A DNA stretch of 64,000 bases. Origin: UBA1127 sp034422455 (GTDB lineage: Bacteria; Chloroflexota; Dehalococcoidia; Lucifugimonadales; UBA1127). This document shows, piece after piece, positions 47,910-57,287 of the stretch (the stretch's first letter is position 1; every line of letters starts with the position of its first letter). The notes beneath the pieces were generated by a model. The model saw nothing but the letters and a program-made list of their open reading frames with translations. It was not told the DNA's origin and did no database searches. Both the position numbers and the translations under genes were made by a program. The stretch is taken from positions 41,435 through 105,434 of the forward strand of contig DAOUJQ010000003.1 of assembly GCA_034422455.1 (NCBI GenBank). Direction: 5' to 3'.

Positions 47910-50165
47910 CTAGTGCGCTGCACCGCCGTTGCCGGTGTCGATCACGTAGACCGGGCGGTGGGGCAGGACCTGCGCCACCACCATGCCCTCGAACTTGCGG
48001 ACGCGCTCCCTGCGGCCCGTCTTGGCGAGCCGGACGCGGGTCGCGCCCCATGCAAACGCCCCGGTCGCGTCGTCGGAGACGGCGTCCAGGACGTGCATCA
48101 CGTTGCTGCCGACGCCCTCGGCGTAGCGGCCGAAGCTGCTGTGGCCCTGGCCCATCGGCACGCTGACGGTGCCGGGGGCCGTCGCCGGGTTCACGTACAC
48201 CTGCGCCTCGATGGAGCCCTGGTAGGACTCCACGGTGACCACGTCGCCCTCGCGCATGTCCATGCCGTCGGCGTCCTGGGGGTTGATCTCGACCCAGGTG
48301 CTCCACACCGCGGTGGTGATGGGGTCTGGCGTGGCCTGGAGCCACGGCAGGTGCGCGTCGGCGCCGTCGCCCATGGAATGCGACGGGAAAGGCAGCAGGT
48401 GGAAGGGGTACTCGGAGGCGCTGCCGCTGAAATCGGCGAACTTCGGCTCCGGGAACCCGCTGACGTCGGGCGCCGGGTAGGACGCCTTGGCGCTGGTGTC
48501 CCACCAGCCGCCGCGCTGGAGCACGGCGATGAAGAACTCGTCGACGGTGGGGAACTGCTGGACGGAGCCGCGGTTCACCACATAGAGCTCGCGGACCTCC
48601 GCCTCGACGGCCTCCTGGATGTTGGCCCAGGGCAGGTTGACGGTCATCGCGCCGCCCAACTCCTCGACGAGGGCCAGCAGCACGTCGCCGAAGGCGCGCC
48701 CTTCGACGAAGGGCATGACCACGGGCTGCTGCAGGCCGATGGCTTCGTAGCCGGGGCCCGGGTCCGGGATGTCGTCGCCCCAGGACTCCAGCGTCGCCTG
48801 GTCCGGGAGGACGAGGTCGGCGAGAAGGGTGGTCTCGTCCATGAAGCTGGAGAAGCTGGCGATGAAGTCCACGTTCTCGCTCATGGCGCGGCCGAACTGC
48901 ATGGAGCCGGGCGTGGCGTGGGCCGGGTCGACGCCGTGGACGAGCACGGTGTTGACGTTGCCGGCGCGCATGGAGTCGGCCAGGCGCTGGAAGTCGGTCA
49001 GCGGGTTGGCCGCGTTGTTGCTCACGATGTTGGGAATGGGCGCGGGCGGGTTGAACAGCACGCCGCCGGTCTTCCCCACGTTGCCCACGAGGGCGTTGAG
49101 CAGGTGGACGGCCATCATGTTGAAGAGGCCGTTGGTCTGGGCGGCTGCGAGCCCACCGCCGATGGCGACGCCGGGCTGGTTGGCCGCGAAATCATGGGCC
49201 AGCTTTTCGATGACGTCCGCCTTCACGCCCGTGATGTCCTCGACGGAGGCGATGGGCAGGGCGTTGACGGTGATGGCGGTCTCGAGGGCCGCCATGGCGT
49301 CCGGGTCGCCCTCGCCGTTCTCCAGGATCTTCTGGGCGATGGCCATCGCGAGGACGCCCTCGCCGCCGGGCTTGACGTACACCCACTTGTCGGCGTTGGC
49401 GGCCGTCAGGGAGAAGCGCGGCTCGATCTGCACGAGGGAGCCGCGGCCGCCGCCGTTGTCTCCGCGGAACTGGCCGTAGTGCCAGTTGTAGTGCAGCGGG
49501 GCGTGCCAGTGGCTCAGGAAGTCCGCGCCGAAGGAGAGGACGTAGTGGGCGTTCTGGATGTCGAAGGTGGGCAGCCGCTCCTGCCCGTACAGGCGGTTGA
49601 AGGCCGTGCGCACGGCCGTCTGGTCGACGGACTCGAAGGCGAAGCGCTGGGCGCCGTAGTTGGAGGCGAAGCGCTCGACGACCGTGCCCAGCGTGCCCCG
49701 GAGCGGCGCGGTGATCATCGCCACGCTCTCAGGGGCGCGGGAGTTGTCGGCAAGCCGGTCCGCAAGCTCGGTGAGGGCCTGGTCCCAGGAGATGGCCTCG
49801 AACTCGCCGGAGCCGCGTTCGCCGACGCGCCGCAGCGGGGTCGCGATGCGGTCCGGGTGGTAGAGCTCCTGCAGGGCGGCCTCGGCCTGAGCGGAGTGCT
49901 TGCCGCGGCTCATGGGGTAGTCGGGGTTGCCCTCGATCTTCTTGGCGCGGCCCTGCATGACGCGGACCAGCACGCTCTCGACGCCGGTGTTGGGCCGCGC
50001 GAGGGTGGCGTAGTAGGTGTCGTCGCCGCGGACCAGGTCCTCGGGGATCATCACGGGACTCTCGGCGATGAACTCGCGGTCGGGGATCCTGCAACCGGCA
50101 AAGACCACCGCCCCCAGGAAACCCAGGCCGGAGTACTTGAGCAGTTGTCGTCGCGTCAGCGCCAT
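47910..50165 (-). CDS. actB1: Alternative complex III molybdopterin-oxidoreductase-like subunit (ActB N-terminal half)
   Basis: A protein of 751 residues. A Tat-type leader (TRRQLLKYSGLGFLG) and lipobox (FAGC) point to export and lipid anchoring. The fold is that of Mo-bis-MGD oxidoreductases (NADKWVYVKPG, VLPDQATLESWGDD), but the N-terminal Cys set that binds Fe-S in active enzymes is missing: VESVLVRVMQGRAKKIEGNP has no Cys. That fits ActB, which holds no molybdenum. ATG 50165 precedes the Tat motif. The split from the Fe-S half differs from the fused ActB of some bacteria. Confidence 0.9.
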   Translation of the reverse strand: MALTRRQLLKYSGLGFLGAVVFAGCRIPDREFIAESPVMIPEDLVRGDDTYYATLARPNTGVESVLVRVMQGRAKKIEGNPDYPMSRGKHSAQAEAALQELYHPDRIATPLRRVGERGSGEFEAISWDQALTELADRLADNSRAPESVAMITAPLRGTLGTVVERFASNYGAQRFAFESVDQTAVRTAFNRLYGQERLPTFDIQNAHYVLSFGADFLSHWHAPLHYNWHYGQFRGDNGGGRGSLVQIEPRFSLTAANADKWVYVKPGGEGVLAMAIAQKILENGEGDPDAMAALETAITVNALPIASVEDITGVKADVIEKLAHDFAANQPGVAIGGGLAAAQTNGLFNMMAVHLLNALVGNVGKTGGVLFNPPAPIPNIVSNNAANPLTDFQRLADSMRAGNVNTVLVHGVDPAHATPGSMQFGRAMSENVDFIASFSSFMDETTLLADLVLPDQATLESWGDDIPDPGPGYEAIGLQQPVVMPFVEGRAFGDVLLALVEELGGAMTVNLPWANIQEAVEAEVRELYVVNRGSVQQFPTVDEFFIAVLQRGGWWDTSAKASYPAPDVSGFPEPKFADFSGSASEYPFHLLPFPSHSMGDGADAHLPWLQATPDPITTAVWSTWVEINPQDADGMDMREGDVVTVESYQGSIEAQVYVNPATAPGTVSVPMGQGHSSFGRYAEGVGSNVMHVLDAVSDDATGAFAWGATRVRLAKTGRRERVRKFEGMVVAQVLPHRPVYVIDTGNGGAAH

Positions 50166-50185
50166 TCGATTCCGGTCCTCAACCG

Positions 50186-51157
50186 CTAATAGTGACAGGT
50201 GGTACAGTCCGTGGGCGCGCCGTTCTGCCGGTGGCAGTCGACGCAGAAGCCCATCTGGAGCTGCTCGACCTGGGCTACCCGTTCCATGCCGCCCACGTCG
50301 CCGTGGCACAGGGAGCACACGGCGGAGGCAGGGACGTTGTCCTTCTCCGAGAAGAAGGTGATGTGGGACTCGTGCACAAAGCGGACGTGGTCCGGCAGCC
50401 GGTGCACGCGCACCCAGGCTATGGGCTCGCCGGTGTCCCACGCGGCGGCGAGCTTGGCCACCTCCTCGCTCTCCGTCGCGATGATCTGGTGGCAGGTCAT
50501 GCACTGCTGGACGGGCGGGATGCTGGCCGTCGCCGACGTGCCGACCGTCCGGTGGCAGAAGACGCAGTCCATGCCCGCGCGCTCCACGTGCGGCGGGTGC
50601 GGGAAGGCGATGGGCTGCTCGGGCGCGAGCACGAAGACGGTGTCGATGGGCCAGAAGTAGTGGCCGAGCACCTTGCCGGCGAACACTACGCCCACGAGGA
50701 GGACGCCGCCTCCGACGATGGAGAGGGTCGTGATGGTCACGAACTGCCGCATGCGGGACTGCATGTCGCCGCCGCCGATGCGGCCGATGGAAGCGCCCAC
50801 GACGAGGATGGCGATGATGGCGAGAATGCCGAGGATGATGGTGGCGTTGTGGCCGGCGACGATGAACAGGCCGCCGAGGCCCAGCAGGGTGCCGACGACG
50901 ACTATGACGGCGAGGGAGGGGAGCCAGAAGGGCATGACGCCTTGCGGGAGCTGGATGCGCCCGCCGAGGATATCGCCGCCGCGCTGCAGGTAGCCCTCGA
51001 GGGCTCGCAGCCCGGCGATCGCCAGGATGGCGACGATGATGCCTACGCCGAGGACGATGGTGCCGGCCTCGCCCGCCGCGAAGAAGACCCAGCCCAACGG
51101 CAGGAAGAAGGCGGCAACGACCACCACGGCGGCGATGGGTATGAGCATCCGTGGCAT
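50186..51157 (-). CDS. actA: Alternative complex III pentahaem cytochrome c subunit ActA
   Basis: A protein of 323 residues. Several N-terminal helices are followed by five haem sites: CVFCH, CMTCH, CSLCH, CVDCH and CTTCH, the last at the C-terminus. Haem-ligand His residues lie in FPHPPHVERAGMD and VHESHITFF. Five haems is the number typical of ActA. More N-terminal hydrophobic segments are seen than the single anchor of some relatives, so the first 150 residues may include a fused membrane part. Confidence 0.9.
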   Translation of the reverse strand: MPRMLIPIAAVVVVAAFFLPLGWVFFAAGEAGTIVLGVGIIVAILAIAGLRALEGYLQRGGDILGGRIQLPQGVMPFWLPSLAVIVVVGTLLGLGGLFIVAGHNATIILGILAIIAILVVGASIGRIGGGDMQSRMRQFVTITTLSIVGGGVLLVGVVFAGKVLGHYFWPIDTVFVLAPEQPIAFPHPPHVERAGMDCVFCHRTVGTSATASIPPVQQCMTCHQIIATESEEVAKLAAAWDTGEPIAWVRVHRLPDHVRFVHESHITFFSEKDNVPASAVCSLCHGDVGGMERVAQVEQLQMGFCVDCHRQNGAPTDCTTCHY

Positions 51158-51227
51158 CAGGACGCCCTATCCCGTGCGTTGGCCTTCAATGCGCACCCCG
51201 TTGATCCGACGTTCATAAGAGGCGGAG

Positions 51228-51578
51228 CTAGATCCACCATCGACCGAAGGTCTCCTCAATAATGCCCCGTGTCCAGTCCTGGGCGAAAAAGAGGGTCGCC
51301 GCGAGGCCCAGCAGGGCCCCCAGGGCGACCAGGAACAACAGCGCCTGCGTCAGCGGCCACGCGCCGTGCGCCCTGACCGCAAGGGCGTGCAGCGGGGCCC
51401 AGAGCCGGTCGGTCCGGGCCTCCTCCTCGCCTCGGCTGTTCCAGAGTGAGGGCAGGATGCCGAAACGCAGCAGCAGACACGTGGCGAAAACGAACATCAG
51501 CAGGGGGAAAAGCCATAGCAAGGACACCAAGTCCCGGTACTGGATCCACTGCTGGTCAGTGATGAAATTGGGGTCCAT
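51228..51578 (-). CDS. Small two-helix membrane protein at head of complex III operon
   Basis: A protein of 116 residues with two helices (LVSLLWLFPLLMFVFATCLLL and QALLFLVALGALLGLAATLFF). I cannot name it, but its position 70 bases before actA on the same strand and its size suggest an accessory subunit or assembly factor of the complex. Confidence 0.65.
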   Translation of the reverse strand: MDPNFITDQQWIQYRDLVSLLWLFPLLMFVFATCLLLRFGILPSLWNSRGEEEARTDRLWAPLHALAVRAHGAWPLTQALLFLVALGALLGLAATLFFAQDWTRGIIEETFGRWWI

Positions 51579-51702
51579 CTACTCCCTGCCGTTTCAAACT
51601 TGTGAAGAATATCGCAACTGGACAGGGAGTGTCAACTGGAAAAGCCCCCTGAGACGGGCCTCGCGGGGACGCTCGAACCACGCTGCCGGAGATGCTCCCC
51701 GG

Positions 51703-52200
51703 CTACGCGGCCGGCACCTCGCGGAGGCGGCCCGTGGAGCAGTCGTAGACGAAGCCGCGCACCTGGTCCTTGTGCGGGATGAAGGGGCTCGCGTGGATGC
51801 GGGCGATGGACTGGCGCACGTCGCCGTCCAGGTCGCTGAACGACTCCAGCGCGAAGGAGGGGCGCAGGCCGGTGTCGGCCTGGATCGCGTCCTTCACGTC
51901 GTCGTCGTGGAAGGTCATCATGCCGCAGTCCGTGTGGTGGATGAGCATGACCTCCCGCGTGCCGAGCAGCCGCTGCGAGATGACCAGCGACCGGATGGCG
52001 TCGTCCGTCACCACGCCGCCGGCGTTGCGGATGACGTGGGCGTCGCCCTCGGCGATGCCGAGGAGCGCGGGGACGTTGAGCCGGGCGTCCATGCAGGCGA
52101 CGACGGCGAGGCCCATGGCCGGCGGGGCGTGCCGGCCGCCGCCGGAGAACCCCGTGGCGTAGGAGGCGTTCCTGGCGAAGACCTCATCGATTGCTGACAT
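51703..52200 (-). CDS. Beta-carbonic anhydrase
   Basis: A protein of 165 residues. Zinc ligands are Cys in VVACMDAR (about 36) and the His/Cys pair in HHTDCGM (about 89 and 92); the Asp-Arg dyad is in CMDAR. The short length fits the small beta class. It interconverts CO2 and bicarbonate. It is the last gene after two SulP transporters on the minus strand, which suggests bicarbonate uptake or pH control. A fragment of a second copy lies just upstream. Confidence 0.93.
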   Translation of the reverse strand: MSAIDEVFARNASYATGFSGGGRHAPPAMGLAVVACMDARLNVPALLGIAEGDAHVIRNAGGVVTDDAIRSLVISQRLLGTREVMLIHHTDCGMMTFHDDDVKDAIQADTGLRPSFALESFSDLDGDVRQSIARIHASPFIPHKDQVRGFVYDCSTGRLREVPAA

Positions 52201-52210
52201 TGTTCACTCC

Positions 52211-52262
52211 CGGAGGCGGCCCGTGGAGCAGTCGTGGACGAAGCCGCTCGCGTGGATGCGGA
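52211..52262 (-). pseudogene. Fragment of a second carbonic anhydrase gene
   Basis: The 52 bases match 51722-51757 and 51787-51802 of the carbonic anhydrase gene with about 29 bases deleted between. It corresponds to the C-terminal region and directly abuts the stop of the SulP gene, so a tandem duplicate has been almost completely lost. Confidence 0.8.
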
Positions 52263-54218
52263 TCACCCCCTGCCGTCAACGTTCTGCCGTCCTGCCGCCC
52301 GCGCGGCCAGGTCGGCAAGCTGCCGCCAGTAGGTCTCCTCGTCCAGATCGCCCACTGCCAGGTGTGCGTCCAGCCGCGCCTTTTCCCCGGCGATGTCCGT
52401 GGGCCGCACGGCCGGGGCATTGTGGTCCGGCGCGGGGGAATTGCCGGAGGGCCTGCGCCATCGCAGAAGAGCGGCGCCCGCGAGGCCGACCAACGCCGCG
52501 CCGGCCAGGCCGGAGACCAGGCCGCCCAGGAAGCCATCGCCGTTCATCCGGCTCCGCACCTGGACTTCCGCCCTCTCCCGGAGGGTCGGCATCGCCGGCC
52601 CCGGCCTCACCCCCAATACTCGCGCGGCAACCCGCCGCGCGCCTTCCATGTCAGCCACAATGTGGTCTGGGGGAACGCGCTCCAGGACGTTCAGGGAGCG
52701 CAGCGTCGCCGCGGCCCTGCCGGACAGGCCCATCACGATGCAATCGGTGTTCTCCGCGTGGGCGTCCTTGATGAGCTGTTCGATCACCAGCGCGGCGCTG
52801 TCGTCGATGTACGCGGTGTTGGTGAAGTTGAAGATCACTATGTCGTGCTCGCTGATGTCCTTGCTGATGGCGCTGATGAGCTTTTGGGAGGATGCCACGG
52901 TGAAGGCGCCCCGCAGAAGGACCATGCCCACATGGGCCGAGTAGTCGTCGATGTCCGTCCGGTTGGCGGCGTTGAGGAAGACCTTGTCCAGGATGGGCAC
53001 GGAGACCACGCTCTCCATCTGCAGCCGCTCAAACTGCTTGGTGGTGGCCATGCCCGCGATGATCAACCCCACGATCACCGCGGTCACCAGGTCCACGAAC
53101 ACCGTCAGCGCCAGGGTGACGCCCATCACCAACAGGTGCTCCCGCTGCACGCTCAGGATGCGGGTGATGAACCGCCAGTCTATGATGTCCCAGCCCACCT
53201 TCATGAGGATCCCCGCCAGGACGGCGTAGGGAATGTCTTCCACGTACCTCGCCAGTCCCATCAACACCCCCAGCAGGACGAAGGCGGGGATGACGCCGGA
53301 GACCCGCGTGGCGCCGCCGGCGCGGATGTTGACGATGGTGCCCAGCGTCGCCCCGGCGCCCGGCACGCCGCCCAGGAAGCCCGCCGCCATGTTGCCCAGG
53401 CCCTGCCCCACGAGTTCCCGGTTGGGTTCATGCTGGGTCCGCGTCATGGAATCGGCGATGAGCGACGTCAGCAGGCTGTCGATGGACCCCAACAGCGCGA
53501 TGGTCAGGGCCGGTTGCAAGGCATTGAGCAGGATGTTCGGAGAGATGTCCGGCATCTGCAGCATGGGAAGGCCCGTGGGGACGTTGCCGATGACGGGGGC
53601 GTCCGTCAGCCAGAGGACGCCCATCATCGTGCCGACTCCTAGGGCCACCAGCGTCGGCGGCAGGATGCGCCGGAACCGCCTGGGCCAGAGCACCGCAATG
53701 GCCAGCGTCACGGCGGCGATGGCGAAGGCGCTCACGTTGAGGCTGGTTATGCCCTCCACCAGGCCCCTGATGGAGCCTGTCACGCCGCCTTCCGTCACCG
53801 GCAGCCCGATGAACGGGAGCGTCTGCAGCAGGATGATGATGATGCCGATGCCGGACATGAAGCCGGAGATGACGGAGTACGGGGTGAAGGCGATGAACCG
53901 GCCTATGCCCACAAGTCCCATCACCACCTGAATCAGCCCGGCCATGATGACGATGGTGAAGGCGGCTGCGAGGTTGTCGGCGTGAAGGGTGACGACGACG
54001 GCCATGGCCACGGCCATGGGCCCGGTGGGAGCGGAAACCTGCGTCCGCGTTCCGCCGAACACCGCCGCGAAGAAGCCCACAGCCATGGCCCCATACAGCC
54101 CGGGCAGCACGCCCAGCCCGGAGACCTCGCCGAGCGCCAACGCCACGGGCAGGACCACCACCGCGGCGGTGACTCCCCCGAACACGTCGCCCTTAAGGTG
54201 AGTGAGGTATTTCTTCAT
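52263..54218 (-). CDS. SulP-family anion transporter with STAS domain and extra tail
   Basis: A protein of about 651 residues. The membrane domain has the SulP pattern GDVFGGVTAAVVVLPVALAL, PTGPMAVAMAV and ISGFMSGIGIIIILLQ. The STAS domain has IVIFNFTNTAYIDDSAALV (about residue 475). Beyond it are about 110 extra residues with a further helix (LVSGLAGAALVGLAGAALL) and a SHOCT-like end (LDAHLAVGDLDEETYWRQLA), absent from the neighbouring paralogue. Bicarbonate is the likely substrate given the carbonic anhydrase; sulfate is the alternative. Start chosen at ATG 54218 because the SulP-like sequence begins there; no good ribosome site is seen. Confidence 0.88.
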   Translation of the reverse strand: MKKYLTHLKGDVFGGVTAAVVVLPVALALGEVSGLGVLPGLYGAMAVGFFAAVFGGTRTQVSAPTGPMAVAMAVVVTLHADNLAAAFTIVIMAGLIQVVMGLVGIGRFIAFTPYSVISGFMSGIGIIIILLQTLPFIGLPVTEGGVTGSIRGLVEGITSLNVSAFAIAAVTLAIAVLWPRRFRRILPPTLVALGVGTMMGVLWLTDAPVIGNVPTGLPMLQMPDISPNILLNALQPALTIALLGSIDSLLTSLIADSMTRTQHEPNRELVGQGLGNMAAGFLGGVPGAGATLGTIVNIRAGGATRVSGVIPAFVLLGVLMGLARYVEDIPYAVLAGILMKVGWDIIDWRFITRILSVQREHLLVMGVTLALTVFVDLVTAVIVGLIIAGMATTKQFERLQMESVVSVPILDKVFLNAANRTDIDDYSAHVGMVLLRGAFTVASSQKLISAISKDISEHDIVIFNFTNTAYIDDSAALVIEQLIKDAHAENTDCIVMGLSGRAAATLRSLNVLERVPPDHIVADMEGARRVAARVLGVRPGPAMPTLRERAEVQVRSRMNGDGFLGGLVSGLAGAALVGLAGAALLRWRRPSGNSPAPDHNAPAVRPTDIAGEKARLDAHLAVGDLDEETYWRQLADLAARAAGRQNVDGRG

Positions 54219-54490
54219 TGCCTTGGCGTTCGCTCTTTCGCGCATGCCACCATGGCACACGAAATGCACACAGAACGACTACAACCCGGCCGAAGGCAGC
54301 GTCAGTGTATCGAAGGACAAATAATACCGGCAGGTAGCAGCAGCCGCAATATCGTAAGTGGCCGTGCAGGTGGGCAGAGGCATCGCCAAGCGTGCGAGGC
54401 GGCTCTTCAGGTGTTGGGAGGGAGGACCAGTCCTCTTGCTCCGGGCCGCCCGGCGCTCAGGCGGACACGTGTCCTGGCCATGGAAAGCGG

Positions 54491-56128
54491 TCACGTCTTC
54501 AAAGCACCCTTGTCTCCAAGGAGCCAGAGCGCAGTCTCCCTTGCCTCATCCCAACTGTTGACTCTCTGGTCAACGGGGACGCGCCTCAGAACGTCAAGCG
54601 CGGCAATGTTATAGGCCGGCTTGCCTGAGAGGCCCATCACGATGCAATGGGTGTTCATGGCTATGGCAGTCTCCACAAGCTGCTCCACCACGAGAGCCGC
54701 GCTGTCGTCCACGTACACTGTGCCGGAGAAGTCAAGGATAACGACCTCATGGTCCCGGATGTCTGCGCCTATGGTCTCATTGAGCTTGCCGGCGGATGCA
54801 ACCGTAAAGGCGCCCCTGAGGGCCACCAGGCCCACTCTCGCCGAAAAGTAGTCCTCTTCCTCTTCGTTCTCCTTGGCGCCGAAGAAGGTCCGGTCGAGCA
54901 GGGGTATGGAAATGACGCTGTCCAGCTCCAGGCGCTCGAACTGCCGTGCGCTGGTCACTGCGGCCGCAATCATGCCCACGGCCACAGCGGCGACAAGGTC
55001 CAGGAACACCGTCAGCCCGAAGGTGAGGAGCATGACCGCCAGGTGCTCACGCTGCACGCGGTGCATTCGGGTGACGAATCGCCAGTCAATGGTGTCCAAG
55101 GCGACTTTCACAAGGAGGCCGGCGAGGACGGCGTTGGGTATCGACCCAACGTAGCTCCCCAGCGCGAGCACCATGACCAGCAGGATGGCTACGGAAATCA
55201 CCCCGGAAAGGAAGGTCGACCCGCCTGCGCGAATATTCGCCACCGTGCTTGGCGTCGCGCCGGACCCGGGCAGGCCCCGGAGCAACCCGGTGATCACGTT
55301 GCCCATCCCCTGGGCCAGCAGCTCCCTGTTGGGGTCGTTGCGCGTTCGCGACATCGAGTCCGCCACCAGGGCGGTGAGCAAGGTGTCTACGGACCCCACC
55401 AGCGCAATGATCAGGGCGGGCTGAATGGCCCTTACAAGAAACTCAGGGGCCAATTCCGGCAACTGGAGGGACGGCAGGGCCGTGGATACGGCGCCGATGG
55501 TTGGGGCGTCAGTGAGCCATGCGACGCCCATGATGGTCCCAATCCCCAGGGCGACCAGGACCGAGGGCACGTACTTTTCAAATCGCCTGGGCCAGAGCAG
55601 GGCCGCCGCCAGGGTGACGGCGGCTATGCCCAATGCGCTGATCTCAAAATGCTCGAAGACTTCCGAAAAGTTGCGGAGCGTGCCGATTGGCCCGCCGGCC
55701 GCGACGGGCGCCCCCAGGAAGGGCAGGGTCTGGACCAGAATGATGATCACGCCAACCCCGGTCATGAACCCGGATATGACCGAGTAGGGTGTGTACGTGA
55801 CGTAACGTCCGATTCTCATCAGGCCGAACGTCATCTGAATGAGCCCGGCCATGATGACAATCGTAAAGGCTTGGGCGATGTTGTCGGCGTGGGTACTGAC
55901 GATGACAGCCATTGCCACCGTCATGGAGCCTGTGGGACCTGAAATCAGCCCCCGGGTGCCGCCGAACACGGCGGCAAAGAAGCCGACGGCGACGGCGCCG
56001 TAGATGCCCGCGGCCGGACCGAGGCCCGCAGCCAAGCCAAACGCCAACGCGACGGGCAACCCTACCACCGCCGCGGTGACGCCTCCGAACACGTCTCCTT
56101 TGAATGAATGTAAATACTGCTGCATCAT
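54491..56128 (-). CDS. SulP-family anion transporter with STAS domain
   Basis: A protein of about 545 residues, a close paralogue of the downstream SulP protein (GDVFGGVTAAVVGLPVALAF, PTGSMTVAMAVIVSTHADNI, VVILDFSGTVYVDDSAALV), so the pair arose by tandem duplication. It ends soon after the STAS domain. The sequences upstream of both starts are also alike (CCACCATGGC followed by GC(A/G)CACA). A start at 56179 would add 17 residues without a family match. It is probably co-transcribed with the second SulP and the carbonic anhydrase genes. Confidence 0.88.
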   Translation of the reverse strand: MMQQYLHSFKGDVFGGVTAAVVGLPVALAFGLAAGLGPAAGIYGAVAVGFFAAVFGGTRGLISGPTGSMTVAMAVIVSTHADNIAQAFTIVIMAGLIQMTFGLMRIGRYVTYTPYSVISGFMTGVGVIIILVQTLPFLGAPVAAGGPIGTLRNFSEVFEHFEISALGIAAVTLAAALLWPRRFEKYVPSVLVALGIGTIMGVAWLTDAPTIGAVSTALPSLQLPELAPEFLVRAIQPALIIALVGSVDTLLTALVADSMSRTRNDPNRELLAQGMGNVITGLLRGLPGSGATPSTVANIRAGGSTFLSGVISVAILLVMVLALGSYVGSIPNAVLAGLLVKVALDTIDWRFVTRMHRVQREHLAVMLLTFGLTVFLDLVAAVAVGMIAAAVTSARQFERLELDSVISIPLLDRTFFGAKENEEEEDYFSARVGLVALRGAFTVASAGKLNETIGADIRDHEVVILDFSGTVYVDDSAALVVEQLVETAIAMNTHCIVMGLSGKPAYNIAALDVLRRVPVDQRVNSWDEARETALWLLGDKGALKT

Positions 56129-56356
56129 CTTGGCGCCCGCCCAGCTGACATGCCACCATGGCGCGATTGACGCACACAAACGTCTTAGGACTCAGCTACG
56201 GGTGGCGCCAGTGTAACGGACTAGTAACGATACCGCTAGGGGCGTTAGTCTCACTTTTGAAAAGAGGTCACAGACGCGTGCCCTTACGCAATTGGCGACG
56301 GGTATGGAATACGTGCGAGCAGGGCTGAGGAGATGAAAGGTGCGGAGTGACGGCCG

Positions 56357-56575
56357 CTAGTTGCCGTGGCGGCGGAGGAACTCCTCCACGGCCCCCGGAG
56401 TGGGCTGGAAGATGGAGCCCTCGCCGGGGATGCCGTCGAGCTTGGACGAACGGCGGCGCGAGAGGGCCCGCAAGGGCAGCGAGGCGATGGCGGCGATGGC
56501 CAGAGCGGCGGCGCCAAGGCCAAGCACCTGTCGACGGTCAAGCTCGTTCTTCCGGACGCTCTCTGCGTTGTCCAC
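56357..56575 (-). CDS. Small Tat-signal-like membrane protein (72 aa)
   Basis: MDNAESVRKNELDRRQVLGL followed by a hydrophobic helix (GAAALAIAAIASLPL) gives a twin-arginine-like leader, then a basic linker (RRRSSKLDG) and PGEGSIFQPTPGAVEEFLRR. It starts at GTG 56575 with GGAGGGACC upstream. Function unknown; possibly a membrane-bound adaptor. The gap 56180-56356 has no further gene. Confidence 0.6.
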   Translation of the reverse strand: MDNAESVRKNELDRRQVLGLGAAALAIAAIASLPLRALSRRRSSKLDGIPGEGSIFQPTPGAVEEFLRRHGN

Positions 56576-56706
56576 GGTCCCTCCTGTAGTGAGCGCCTTT
56601 CACTGTACCTTTTGGCCGACCGCGCTGACAAGCCCCGGCGCTTCATCTTGCCCCGGCGGTCGTCATCCACTACGATTGCACACTCGTACTGAAGGGGAAG
56701 GCCGTC

Positions 56707-57195
56707 ATGGATGGCGATCAATCGCCCGCCCGCCGCAAGACCGTGTACCTGGCAAATGCGTACGGGTTCTCCGCGCAGCAGCGCGCGACCCTGCTGCCGG
56801 AATTGGTGTCCGCGTTGGAGGCCCTGGGGCTCGAGGTCTGGGAGCCCTTTCAGCGCAACAACCAGACGGCCAACCTGGGACCGGGTTGGGCCTACCGCGT
56901 CGGGCAGGCCGACGTGCGGGACGTGCGGGAGGCGGACGCGATCTTCGCCGTGGTCAACGGGGTGCCGCCGGACGAGGGCGTCATGGTGGAGCTGGGCATC
57001 GCCGTCGCCCTGGGCAAGCCGACGTTCCTCTTCCGGGACGACTTCCGTCGCGCCACGGACTCCGAGCACTATCCGCTCAACCTCATGCTCTTCACCGGCC
57101 TGCCCGAGCACGGTTGGGAGAACTACTACTACACCTCCGTCGAGGAGATCGCCTCCCCGGAGAAGATGCTGGCACGCTGGGCCGCCGGAGGGTAG
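56707..57195 (+). CDS. Nucleoside 2-deoxyribosyltransferase-like protein
   Basis: A protein of 162 residues. TVYLANAYGFSAQQR (about 12-26) is the nucleoside-binding start, and ADAIFAVVNGVPPDEGVMVE (about 77-96) holds the Asp and catalytic Glu of the NDT family, followed by LGIAVALGKPTFLFRDD. The enzyme moves deoxyribose between bases in nucleotide salvage. A family member acting on other N-glycosides is possible. A strong ribosome site (AAGGGGAAGG) precedes the ATG. Confidence 0.85.
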   Translation: MDGDQSPARRKTVYLANAYGFSAQQRATLLPELVSALEALGLEVWEPFQRNNQTANLGPGWAYRVGQADVRDVREADAIFAVVNGVPPDEGVMVELGIAVALGKPTFLFRDDFRRATDSEHYPLNLMLFTGLPEHGWENYYYTSVEEIASPEKMLARWAAGG

Positions 57196-57202
57196 GAGGC
57201 CG

Positions 57203-57228
57203 TTCACCCTGAGCTAGTCGAAGGGGGG
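57203..57228. repeat. Family A repeat, inverse orientation
   Basis: CGTTCACCCTGAGCTAGTCGAAGGGG, the reverse complement of family A, lies just after the deoxyribosyltransferase gene. Confidence 0.7.
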
Positions 57229-57287
57229 TGGAAGGGACGCGCCCCCATCCTTGCGCCCTCTCGCGCCGCCGTGCCACACTCCCGCCG

